Of a stretch of DNA of 34,746 nucleotides, positions 27,765 through 34,746 are shown piece by piece (positions within the stretch are counted from its first letter, which is position 1; every line of letters begins with the position of its first letter). Source of the DNA: Desulfobacteraceae bacterium (GTDB taxonomy: Bacteria; Desulfobacterota; Syntrophobacteria; Syntrophobacterales; Syntrophobacteraceae); the NCBI GenBank assembly GCA_021372635.1, contig JAJFUA010000203.1:1-34746 (forward strand), in the 5' to 3' direction. The position numbers were made by a program, and so were the translations under genes. The notes under the pieces are model-generated. The model saw only the letters and a list, made by a program, of their open reading frames with translations. It did no database searches and was not told the origin of the DNA.

Positions 27765-29534
27765 TCATCCGCTCTTCCCTGCGGTCGGATCCGGATCGAG
27801 GCCGCCAAGAGCCAGAATCGCATCGGCGTAGGCATTCTTGAGCGCCTCCAGGTAAGCGGCGTCTATCCTGCCCCGCCAGGTCTCCACTTCGAGAAAACGT
27901 TTCGGTATCGTGACGGCATGCGGGTCGAAACCGGTGCCGAGACGCATTCTCCATCGCAGTTGCTGGATGTCGCCGGCAACTGCGGGGAGCCGGTCGGCGA
28001 GAGTGACATAGCCGACGGAGCGCAGGCATTCGGAGATGACCTCGCTTCCGTAGACGCCCCTGGCGAACAGGCAGCTTACCAGGGAAGTGAGGAGCACCCT
28101 GGCCTGCTCGTCCTGTACCAGGAACCGGACCGCCCCGTCCACATCGGGTTCTTTGTTCTTCTGATCGTAGGAATAGCCCCCCGCGTCCAGGTGCGAGTGC
28201 CGGAGGCCGAGGGCCTGGGATACGAAAAAGACCTCGCCCGTTGCGTACCCTCCCATTTCCTGGCCGAGTACACAGGCGAAATCCACCCCCCCGTAGTGCC
28301 GGGCAACCTTCAGGGTCCCCTGTGCGAGGAGCGCGTAGAAGTCGTTGGAGGCCGCGCCCAGGTGGTGGACCGCCCGGCAGTAGGCTTCCTTGTCCCCGAA
28401 CCTCAGCGGCACGAGGGTCTCCTTCAGAGAGACGATTCCCTTTTCGAAGGCTTCCGTCGCCCAGGCCAGGGCGACGCCTGCCGACATGACGTCGAGCCCC
28501 TCCCTCTCCATGGTGTCGAGGATGGAGAGCACGGAGAATGCGTCGGTTACCCGGAGCATCGCCCCGGCTGCAAAGATCGGTTCGTGATCGTAGGATACCT
28601 GCCGGTAGAGGTAGCGGTTCTCTTCCATGAACCTTTCGCGGACGAAACCGAGGTGGATGCACCCGACGGGGCACCCGGCGCAGGCCGCGTTGCGCAGCAG
28701 CGTGTCCCGGGCGAAGGTCTCTCCCGTGATCCCTTCGATGTCCGGATCGGACGTCTTCTGGAGATTCTGAATGGGAAGGGCGTGGATGCCGTTCAGGACC
28801 GCCATGTTGATGGGAGTGCCGTAATTGTGGTACTTCTCCATCATGTCCGTGTCCGTCATCTTCCGGTACACCTCTTCGAAGAGGCCGGGATACGCTTTTC
28901 CTTCGGGAAGCGGGAACGAGCCGTCGCCCATGATGACGATGCCCTTCAGATTTTTCGCACCCATTGCCGCGCCGCAGCCGAGCCTTCCGAAATGGCGGTA
29001 GGTGTCCACGTTGATGCAGGCCATGGCCGAGCCGTTCTCGCCCGCGGGCCCGATCCGGAGAATGCTCCGGTGTCCCGCTCCGTGGTACATGCGCCGGAGT
29101 GTCTTGCCCGTCTTGAGCAGGTCCATGCCCCGGAGAAAATGGACGTCTTTGAGATCGAGGTGTTTCGACCCGATGGAAAGGCAGGAGAGGACGGGGGCCT
29201 TTCCGCGTATGACCAGCCCGTCGTAGTCCGCGAAGCGGAGGGACAGGGCGGACCGCCCCCCTGCGTGACTTTCCGCGTACTGGTCGTGATAGGGCGATTT
29301 GAAGGCGCAGACGGTTTTGCTCATGAGCGGAAAGTAGCCGGTGAGCGGACCGATGGTGAAGATGAGCGGTTGTCCGGGATCGTCCCAGGGCCGGTCGGGA
29401 AGCCCGTATTTCCGGAAGAGCATTGCCGCCAGGCCGCTCCCGCCCATAAAGGCGTCCCGGCCGTCGAGCGTTTCGATGCCGCCCCGGCCGGTGGCGAGGT
29501 CCACGTGGAGGATTTTGAAATGATCCCTGATCAT
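27765..29534 (-). CDS. Aldehyde ferredoxin oxidoreductase family protein (tungsten/molybdo-bispterin)
   Basis: A 589-residue enzyme of the AOR family; P. furiosus AOR is about 605. The N-terminal domain shows GGSGLAAMLFRKYGL and the ESHAGGRSALSLRFADYDGLVIRGKA stretch that binds the pterin cofactor. The [4Fe-4S] ligands are Cys285, Cys288 and Cys292 (CAGCPVGC) and Cys488 (SLVSCLFARG). It should oxidise aldehydes to acids, or run in reverse, passing electrons to ferredoxin. AOR-type acyl-CoA or other relatives (BamB) are possible alternatives. GGAGGTGA precedes the ATG, which overlaps the TGA of the ferredoxin gene (ATGA). No FAD subunit is encoded beside it. The unit ends at a clear terminator. 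Confidence 0.9.
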   Translation of the reverse strand: MIRDHFKILHVDLATGRGGIETLDGRDAFMGGSGLAAMLFRKYGLPDRPWDDPGQPLIFTIGPLTGYFPLMSKTVCAFKSPYHDQYAESHAGGRSALSLRFADYDGLVIRGKAPVLSCLSIGSKHLDLKDVHFLRGMDLLKTGKTLRRMYHGAGHRSILRIGPAGENGSAMACINVDTYRHFGRLGCGAAMGAKNLKGIVIMGDGSFPLPEGKAYPGLFEEVYRKMTDTDMMEKYHNYGTPINMAVLNGIHALPIQNLQKTSDPDIEGITGETFARDTLLRNAACAGCPVGCIHLGFVRERFMEENRYLYRQVSYDHEPIFAAGAMLRVTDAFSVLSILDTMEREGLDVMSAGVALAWATEAFEKGIVSLKETLVPLRFGDKEAYCRAVHHLGAASNDFYALLAQGTLKVARHYGGVDFACVLGQEMGGYATGEVFFVSQALGLRHSHLDAGGYSYDQKNKEPDVDGAVRFLVQDEQARVLLTSLVSCLFARGVYGSEVISECLRSVGYVTLADRLPAVAGDIQQLRWRMRLGTGFDPHAVTIPKRFLEVETWRGRIDAAYLEALKNAYADAILALGGLDPDPTAGKSG

Positions 29535-29974
29535 GAGGTCACCTCCCGTTCCGCGCCGGCGTCGTTGGCCGATCCTTCGGGATCGGCGAAGTCCAGGCAG
29601 TCGTGAGGGCAGAACGGTACGCAGCGCCCGCAGTGGATGCACACGAAGGGCTCTCCCGAAGCGTCGAGAAAAACGGCGTCCACCGGGCAGGCGCGGGCGC
29701 ACTCGCCGCAGTGAATGCAGAGGCTCTTCCTGACCACCACGCCACCGCCCCTGCGCTGTGTATAGGCCCCGGTCGGGCAGGCCGCCGCGCACGGCGCGGG
29801 CAGGCAGGCCAGGCACGTACGCGCTTCGAAGCCGGTGGAGAGTCCTCCGGAGGAGGATATGCGGATTCCGGCCATATCCCAGGAAAGGGCCTTGTGCACC
29901 AATCTCGCGCAGGCCATGGAACAGGAATGGCAGCCGATGCAGCGCTCCATTCGCGGAGCGGTCAGATTCTTCAT
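29531..29974 (-). CDS. Four-cluster ferredoxin, electron-transfer partner of AOR
   Basis: A 147-residue polyferredoxin with the ATG at 29974 (GGGAG 6 nt upstream); the upstream extension to 30115 has no ribosome site and reads through the operator. Sixteen cysteines form four [4Fe-4S] sites: C12/15/18/22, C54/57/62/66, C86/89/92/96 and C112/115/118/122. It resembles the small AorA-type and HycB/DmsB-type iron-sulfur subunits. It should shuttle electrons from the AOR subunit to a soluble or membrane acceptor. It is translationally coupled to AOR and lies 125 nt downstream of palindrome copy 3. Confidence 0.88.
   Translation of the reverse strand: MKNLTAPRMERCIGCHSCSMACARLVHKALSWDMAGIRISSSGGLSTGFEARTCLACLPAPCAAACPTGAYTQRRGGGVVVRKSLCIHCGECARACPVDAVFLDASGEPFVCIHCGRCVPFCPHDCLDFADPEGSANDAGAEREVTS
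29569..29586 (-). other. Short stem with UUCG/CGAA tetraloop at the ferredoxin 3' end
   Basis: CCGATCC (29569-29575) pairs with GGATCGG (29580-29586) around a 4-nt loop (TTCG on plus, CGAA in the minus-strand transcript). It lies inside the last codons of the ferredoxin, about 35 nt before the AOR start. It could slow ribosomes or influence coupling, but it may simply reflect the coding sequence. Confidence 0.3.
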
Positions 29975-30098
29975 GAATGACTCCCGGTTTCCGTTCCCGG
30001 AGGTGCGCCGTCCGGGCGTGCGGCTTGCCAGCCGCGCCCCGGCGATCTCCAGGTGCTGTTTGCCCCTGTATATTAAGGAAATCATCTCCAGGCGGGAT

Positions 30099-30116
30099 AT
30101 TGGACCTTGGTCCAAT
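30099..30116 (-). promoter_or_regulatory. Palindromic operator, copy 3 (upstream of the ferredoxin/AOR pair)
   Basis: ATTGGACC-TT-GGTCCAAT is a perfect 8+2+8 palindrome. It lies 17 nt past the SYLF gene stop and 125 nt before the ferredoxin ATG. On the minus strand it is followed by ATC and, after 23 nt, by TAATAT (30075-30070), the best -10-like hexamer of the three copies. The dyad centre would fall near -44, as expected for an activator contacting RNA polymerase. Confidence 0.7.
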
Positions 30117-30133
30117 ACGGTCGTGCCCGGCGA

Positions 30134-30691
30134 TTACTTGTTGATCCTGGTGATCTTCGTGCCCTGAAGGCCAAGGCCGGCCATCAGCCCCTTCTGGTCG
30201 AAGAAGAACGCATAGATCCCCGAATGCAGCGTCGTGGTGGTCAGCGCCTTGGCCTTGCCGACGTCGACGACGACGATGCTGGGACCGGTCCCCAGTTCCC
30301 ATCCGCCGGTCTTGTTGATCCATTCGATGGCCGCCTCGTCCATCAGGAACAGGACGTAGCCGTACTTCTGCAGCCCCGCCTGGAGCCCGTAGGAAGCCTG
30401 GACGGTATTGTAGTAGCCGGCCGTCTTTCCGTTCATGAACAGGACGCCTTCGCCGAACTGGCCTCCGACGATGAAACCTCCCTTGACGATGTTCGGAAAC
30501 ACGAGAATGGCTTTTGCGCCCTGCCCCAGCATGGCGGCCGAGGTCGAATTCGCATACAGCTTCTGAAGGGCGCCGTAGGCGTTCCGGTAGATTTCCGAGG
30601 CGGATGCTCCGGAGGCCGGAGGCGGGGCGACGAGCGAGCCTGCGGCGGCGAACAGGAGAAAAAATACAAGAATCAGGGAAGAAGTTCTCAT
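30134..30691 (-). CDS. SYLF-domain (Ysc84-like) lipid-binding protein
   Basis: A 185-residue protein with the ATG at 30691 (GAGG about 8 nt upstream). A signal peptide (about 1-29) precedes a SYLF/YSC84 domain: SAAMLGQGAKAILVFPNIVKGGFIVGGQFGEGVLF, the VQASYGLQAGLQ stretch, and GTGPSIVVVDVGKAKALTTTT with the typical GLMAGLGLQG end. The family binds phosphoinositides or other lipids in eukaryotes; the bacterial role is envelope-related but poorly known. It is followed by the operator of the ferredoxin/AOR unit. Confidence 0.85.
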   Translation of the reverse strand: MRTSSLILVFFLLFAAAGSLVAPPPASGASASEIYRNAYGALQKLYANSTSAAMLGQGAKAILVFPNIVKGGFIVGGQFGEGVLFMNGKTAGYYNTVQASYGLQAGLQKYGYVLFLMDEAAIEWINKTGGWELGTGPSIVVVDVGKAKALTTTTLHSGIYAFFFDQKGLMAGLGLQGTKITRINK

Positions 30692-30814
30692 GGTCAAATC
30701 CTCATCCTGTATGGGTTGGCGTTCCAAACCCCGGCGAAGCGCAGGGGAAAATACCGGGGACGGGAGAGGGTACCGGCACTGCCGGCGGCTTTCGCATTCC
30801 GGCCGGCTTGCGGG

Positions 30815-31309
30815 TTATTCCTTCGCCTGGGCGAGTGGAATGGTCCGCGCGGCCTCGTACATCAGGGCTGCCTGAATCTTGTTCTCTATCTGGTAATAAC
30901 GTGCCACTTTCACGTCCGGCAGGATTTTCCGGAACTTGGGGAGGTACACCTGGTGCAGTTTGAGCCGCAGGGCCTCGGTAGTCAGGTAGTCGTCGAGAAG
31001 CTTCCTTGCGGTGTCGTTGTCCAGCTTTTCGAAGGAATTCCTGTAATCGCCGATCATCTTGAGGGTCCGGGAACGCAGGAGGAAGAGTTCGTCCTGGAAA
31101 CGGTCGTACAGCGGCCAGAACTTTTTCCCTTCACTCTCGGTGAGCTTCATGTTTTCCGCGACCAGGAGCTTCTTGTCGGCGCGCATCTTGTCGACGACGA
31201 GCTGCATGTTGTCTTCGGCCTTTTCCTGGGCGGATGCCGGCATGACGACCGGCCCGGCGAGTGCCGCAATCAGAAAGAGACTCAGAATCATCGTGTGCTT
31301 CGTGGTCAT
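30815..31309 (-). CDS. Small helical periplasmic protein (Spy/CpxP-like)
   Basis: A 164-residue protein with AAAGGAG about 7 nt before the ATG. Residues 1-27 are a signal peptide (VVMPASAQ end). The mature part is almost all amphipathic helix and rich in Lys/Glu/Leu: LTESEGKKFWPLYDRFQDEL resembles the LT-x-x-Q/E motifs of Spy/CpxP-type chaperones and of unnamed exported proteins. No catalytic residue is visible. It sits 123 nt before the SYLF gene and 42 nt after the YdiK-type gene, so the three may share a transcript. A periplasmic chaperone or stress function is an inference. Confidence 0.65.
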   Translation of the reverse strand: MTTKHTMILSLFLIAALAGPVVMPASAQEKAEDNMQLVVDKMRADKKLLVAENMKLTESEGKKFWPLYDRFQDELFLLRSRTLKMIGDYRNSFEKLDNDTARKLLDDYLTTEALRLKLHQVYLPKFRKILPDVKVARYYQIENKIQAALMYEAARTIPLAQAKE

Positions 31310-31351
31310 TATCCTTCTCCTTTCTGCCTGGTTTCTGGAAAGCCTGATTCC

Positions 31352-32446
31352 TCAGACCTGCTCTGCCGATGGGGGTTGCCCGACCTGTCCGCTGTTTTCC
31401 CCGTCCTTCTCATCGACCCACGCCGACAGCAGCGTGTGGGTTACGGCGAGAACCACCGGTCCGATGAAGATGCCTATGATGCCGAAGGCGGCCAGGCCGC
31501 CGATGACGCCCGTGAAGATGAGCGGGAGAGGGAGGTCCGCGCCTTTCCTGATGAGAAGAGGGCGCAGAAAATTGTCCATGGTGGAGGCCATGAGGCTCCA
31601 CAGGAGGAGGAACGTCCCCCATCCGCTGCTGCCCGACCAGTAGAGCCAGATCACCGCCGGGAGCAGGACGGGCAGGGGGCCCGCCTGGGCGATGGCCAGC
31701 ATGAACATGATGGCGGTCAGGATGGCCGCAAACGGTATGCCGGCGATGAACAGGCCGATGCATCCCACCGCGGACTGAGCAAGGGCGGTCACCAGGACGC
31801 CCAGCGCGACTCCGCGCAGAGCCTGCCCGGCCAGGCGGACGCAGTTTTCCCCCTGCTGTCCGGCAAGCCGGCAGCCGAAGCGCTTCAGCCATTCCGCCAC
31901 ATTCTCGCCCCTTGCGTAAAGGAGGGCGGCGAACACGATGGTCAGCAGAAACTGCAAAACCAGGACCCCGTAGCTGCCCATTTCGGAGATGAACCATCCG
32001 AGTGCCTTGCCGCCGTACGGGGCCAGTTTCTGAACGATTTCATGCATGCCCGTCGTGCCGATCTTCTCCCATGCCGTCACCAGGTTCGAACCCACGAGGG
32101 GCACGGAGGACAGCCGGGCCGGGGGAGGCGGCACCTGGAGGGTGGAAAGGGTTTTCACCCATCCGGCTATCCGCTCGGCGTTCGTGACGATGGTCCCGAT
32201 GGCCAGCCAGAGCGGCACCACCAGGACGCACAGGAGCACGAAGGTCATCACCGCCACGGCGAGCCACCTGCGGCCGAAGAGGCGGTTCTGGATGGACACC
32301 ATCAGGGGCCAGGTGGCCGTTACGATGGTTGCCGCCCAGACCAGTGCGCCCAGAAACGGCTTGAGGATCCAGAGGGAAGTCCCGATGAGAGTGCCGATGA
32401 AGATCACCGCGAGAAACGTCCTGGTGATGTCCCTTTGTCCCTGCAT
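31352..32446 (-). CDS. ydiK: AI-2E-family transporter (YdiK-like)
   Basis: A 364-residue inner-membrane protein with AAAGGAA before the ATG. It has seven or eight hydrophobic helices. The N-terminus (FLAVIFIGTLIGTSLWILKPFL, TATWPLMV, FGRRWLAV) and the C-terminal block (ALRGVALGVLVTALAQS, GPLPVLLPAVIWLYWSG, LIRKGADLPLPLIFTGVIGGLAAFG) match E. coli YdiK closely. Members of the family have been linked to autoinducer export (TqsA) or Na+/H+ antiport, so the substrate is uncertain. It precedes the Spy/CpxP-like gene by 42 nt. Confidence 0.85.
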   Translation of the reverse strand: MQGQRDITRTFLAVIFIGTLIGTSLWILKPFLGALVWAATIVTATWPLMVSIQNRLFGRRWLAVAVMTFVLLCVLVVPLWLAIGTIVTNAERIAGWVKTLSTLQVPPPPARLSSVPLVGSNLVTAWEKIGTTGMHEIVQKLAPYGGKALGWFISEMGSYGVLVLQFLLTIVFAALLYARGENVAEWLKRFGCRLAGQQGENCVRLAGQALRGVALGVLVTALAQSAVGCIGLFIAGIPFAAILTAIMFMLAIAQAGPLPVLLPAVIWLYWSGSSGWGTFLLLWSLMASTMDNFLRPLLIRKGADLPLPLIFTGVIGGLAAFGIIGIFIGPVVLAVTHTLLSAWVDEKDGENSGQVGQPPSAEQV

Positions 32447-32499
32447 TCTGTGTGTTCCTTTCGCCTTGATGACAGCGCGCGTCCCGGCGGCTGTCCCGT

Positions 32500-32514
32500 C
32501 CGCCGAAGAGGCGG
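32500..32514 (-). terminator. Short GC stem just past the glycogen phosphorylase stop
   Basis: CCGCC (32500-32504) pairs with GGCGG (32510-32514) around a 5-nt loop, 11 nt past the minus-strand stop. No T-run follows, so a terminator role is weak. Confidence 0.25.
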
Positions 32515-32525
32515 TCAGGTCCCTG

Positions 32526-34746
32526 TCAATCCAGGATCACGGGGACGGCCCTGGCATGCCAGATGTCCCGGCAGTATTCCCTGATGGCCCGGTCGGAGGA
32601 GAACTTGCCCATCCGGGCCGTGTTGAGGATGGACATGCGGGTCCATCGATCCCTGTCCCGGTACGCTTCGTCCACCTGCCTCTGCGCCTGCGCGTAGGAG
32701 GCGAAGTCCGCGCAGACGAGGAACGGGTCCTGGTAGAGCAGGGAATCCGTCAGCGGCTGGAAGAGACCCCGGTCTCCGTTCGAAAAATGGCCCGAACGGA
32801 TGCGGTCGACAGCTTCCCGCAGTTCGGGGTCGTTCCGGTAATAGTCCATGGGGTGGTAGCCGCTGCACTGTAAGGAATGCACCTCTTCGGCCGTGAGTCC
32901 GAAGAGGAAGAAATTCTCCGCACCGACTTCCTCCCTGATTTCGATGTTGGCCCCGTCCAGGGTGCCGATGGTGAGCGCTCCGTTCATGGCGAACTTCATG
33001 TTGCCGGTTCCGGAGGCTTCCTTGCCGGCCGTGGAAATCTGCTCCGACAGGTCGGCGGCGGGATAGATGAATTTCGCGTTCTTGACGTTGAAGTCGGGGA
33101 AGAAGACGACTTTGATCCTCCCGCCGACGTCCGGATCGCTGTTGACCACGCCGGCGACGCAGTTGATCAGTTTGATGATCCGCTTCGCCATGAAATATCC
33201 GGGCGCGGCCTTCCCGCCGAAGATGAACGTCCGGGGATGCATGTCGAAGGCCGGATCCTTCTTGACACGGTTGTAGAGGGCGACGATGTGGAGGATGTTC
33301 AGGTGCTGGCGCTTGTACTCGTGGAATCTCTTCACCTGGATATCGAAAAGGGACGTCGGATCGACTACGATTCCCGTGCGATCGAGAATCTGCGCGGCGA
33401 GCTTTTTCTTGTTTTCGAACTTCACCCGGCGCCATTCTTCCCGGAAGGCGTCGTCTTCGGCGAATTTTTCGATCTGCCTGAGTTCTTCCGGCCTGCTGAT
33501 CCAGGAATCGCCGATCCTGCCGCCGAGGAGTCCGCTCAGGCCTGGATTGCTCAGCACCATGAACCGGCGCGGGGTGACCCCGTTGGTCTTGTTGCTGAAC
33601 TTCTCCGGCGTCATCTCGTGGAAATCCCGCAGAACGTCCTGTTCGAGAAGACGGGTGTGAAGTCCGGCAACTCCGTTGATCGCATGACTTCCCACGCAGG
33701 CCAGGTGCGCCATGCGCACGTAGCGTTCGCCGCTTTCGTCGATGAGCGACATCCGGGCCACCCGTGCTTCGTCCCCTGGAAACCTGGCCCGGACTTCGTC
33801 CAGGAACCGCCGGTTGATCTCCAGGATGATTTCCATGTGCCGGGGAAGCAGTTCCGCGAACAGGTCGACCGGCCATTTTTCGAGGGCTTCCGGAAGGAGC
33901 GTGTGATTGGTGTAGCCGAAGGTGCCGCAGGTGATTTCCCAGGCGGTCTCCCAGTCCACCTCGTTTTCGTCCACGAGCAGGCGCATCAGTTCGGCGACGC
34001 CGATGGCGGGGTGCGTGTCGTTGAGCTGGATGGCGAACCGGCTGGGGAACCGCCGCAGGTCTCCCCCCATCAACCCGTGGATGCGCAGCATGTCCCGCAG
34101 GGAGCACGAAACGAAGAAGTACTGCTGTTCGAGCCGCAGCTGCTTGCCCTGGATCGGTTCGTCGTTGGGGTAGAGGACCTTGGTGATGTTTTCGGAGTAT
34201 ATCTTGTCTTCCACGGCGCGGTAGTAGTCGCCCGCGTTGAACGCTTCGAACTCGAAGGATTCGACCGCTTCGGCCTTCCAGAGCCGGAGAAGGTTGCAGG
34301 TGTTCACCCGGTACCCCAGAATGGGCGTGTCGTAAGCGATCCCCTTCACGGTTCTGTGGGGAATCCAGCGCACCTTGTACCGGCCTCGCTCGTCCACGTA
34401 ATGTTCGGTTTTCCCGCCGAAACTCACCGGGCAGGTGATTTCCGGCCGAGCCAGTTCCCACGGATTGCCCAGCCTGAGCCACTGGTCCGTGCGTTCCACC
34501 TGCCAGCCGTCACGGATCTCCTGGTCGAAGATGCCGAACTCGTAGCGGATGCCGTACCCGATGGCGGGGATTTCCAGGGTCGCGAGCGAATCGAGATAGC
34601 AGGCTGCCAGCCGTCCCAGGCCCCCGTTGCCGAGGCCGGGTTCCTCCTCCTGGTCGAAGAGTGCCTGCATGTCGATGTTTTCCTTTTCCGCCGTTTTCAG
34701 AATTTCCCCGTACAGGCCCAGGTTGATCAGGTTGTTTTCCAGGTGC
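32526..34746 (-). CDS. glgP: Glycogen/starch phosphorylase (5' end outside the window)
   Basis: A GT35 phosphorylase, open to the right edge, with about 739 residues visible; the true N-terminus lies outside. Seen in order: the N-terminal [13 protein letters not shown] and [17 protein letters not shown] motifs, [11 protein letters not shown], the active-site INDTHPA-like [29 protein letters not shown], and the pyridoxal-phosphate lysine in [15 protein letters not shown]. It should release glucose-1-phosphate from alpha-1,4-glucans. The start codon is not visible, and the internal ATG at 34670 is not the real start. It ends 78 nt before the ydiK-like gene. Confidence 0.95.
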   Translation of the reverse strand, partial: HLENNLINLGLYGEILKTAEKENIDMQALFDQEEEPGLGNGGLGRLAACYLDSLATLEIPAIGYGIRYEFGIFDQEIRDGWQVERTDQWLRLGNPWELARPEITCPVSFGGKTEHYVDERGRYKVRWIPHRTVKGIAYDTPILGYRVNTCNLLRLWKAEAVESFEFEAFNAGDYYRAVEDKIYSENITKVLYPNDEPIQGKQLRLEQQYFFVSCSLRDMLRIHGLMGGDLRRFPSRFAIQLNDTHPAIGVAELMRLLVDENEVDWETAWEITCGTFGYTNHTLLPEALEKWPVDLFAELLPRHMEIILEINRRFLDEVRARFPGDEARVARMSLIDESGERYVRMAHLACVGSHAINGVAGLHTRLLEQDVLRDFHEMTPEKFSNKTNGVTPRRFMVLSNPGLSGLLGGRIGDSWISRPEELRQIEKFAEDDAFREEWRRVKFENKKKLAAQILDRTGIVVDPTSLFDIQVKRFHEYKRQHLNILHIVALYNRVKKDPAFDMHPRTFIFGGKAAPGYFMAKRIIKLINCVAGVVNSDPDVGGRIKVVFFPDFNVKNAKFIYPAADLSEQISTAGKEASGTGNMKFAMNGALTIGTLDGANIEIREEVGAENFFLFGLTAEEVHSLQCSGYHPMDYYRNDPELREAVDRIRSGHFSNGDRGLFQPLTDSLLYQDPFLVCADFASYAQAQRQVDEAYRDRDRWTRMSILNTARMGKFSSDRAIREYCRDIWHARAVPVILD

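Noticed and set aside
30107-32584. 825-codon open frame on plus
   Set aside because: Antisense to the SYLF, Spy/CpxP-like and YdiK-like genes, crossing all their boundaries, with His/Gly/Arg-rich composition of a shadow frame.

Overview
This is a GC-rich (about 60 %) bacterial chromosome segment with 22 recognisable genes, 21 of them on the minus strand. The gene content points to an anaerobic Desulfobacterota-type bacterium: a tungsten/molybdenum aldehyde ferredoxin oxidoreductase, a DcuB-like C4-dicarboxylate antiporter beside aspartase, FixL/FixJ-like signalling and glycogen metabolism. A Syntrophobacter-like syntroph or sulfate reducer would fit. This is an inference from gene content, not a proven assignment.

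Layout by coordinate (minus strand unless stated). 1-1247: a coupled pair of cysteine-rich membrane proteins, a zinc-ribbon RDD protein and a partial protein running off the left edge. 1794-3550: a coupled envelope pair, a DUF2092-like periplasmic protein and a glycine/arginine/glutamine-rich repeat protein. 3710-5218: a patatin-like lipoprotein. 5265-8773: a two-component cluster of a sensor kinase with an extracytoplasmic binding-protein-like domain, a FixJ-type regulator and a stand-alone receiver. 9323-11023 (+): the only plus-strand gene, a DUF6909-like protein with a nucleoside-phosphorylase-like C-terminus. 11165-21188: six tightly packed genes, namely a tripartite RND efflux pump, a solute-binding protein, a dicarboxylate carrier broken by a -1 frameshift at a C6 run, and an aspartase fused to a cyclic-nucleotide-binding-like domain. 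21423-22136: a potassium channel. 22391-25114: a GH63-type glucosidase. 25237-27630: a large MscS channel. 27765-29974: an aldehyde ferredoxin oxidoreductase with a four-cluster ferredoxin. 30134-32446: a SYLF protein, a small helical periplasmic protein and a YdiK-type transporter. 32526-34746: glycogen phosphorylase, cut by the right edge.

The most interesting signal is an 18-bp palindrome, ATTGGACYTTGGTCCAAT, present three times in the window at 5812, 21384 and 30099. Each copy lies 8-21 nt past the stop codon of one gene and 125-196 nt ahead of the next minus-strand transcription unit: the stand-alone receiver (then the patatin), the RND/SBP/Dcu/AspA block, and the ferredoxin/AOR pair. 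Each is followed on the minus strand by ATC and, 22-23 nt past the palindrome, by a TAA-type -10-like hexamer. This looks like an activator-dependent regulon joining aldehyde oxidation, efflux, dicarboxylate/aspartate metabolism and signalling. The FixJ-like regulator encoded beside copy 1 is the obvious but unproven candidate to bind it.
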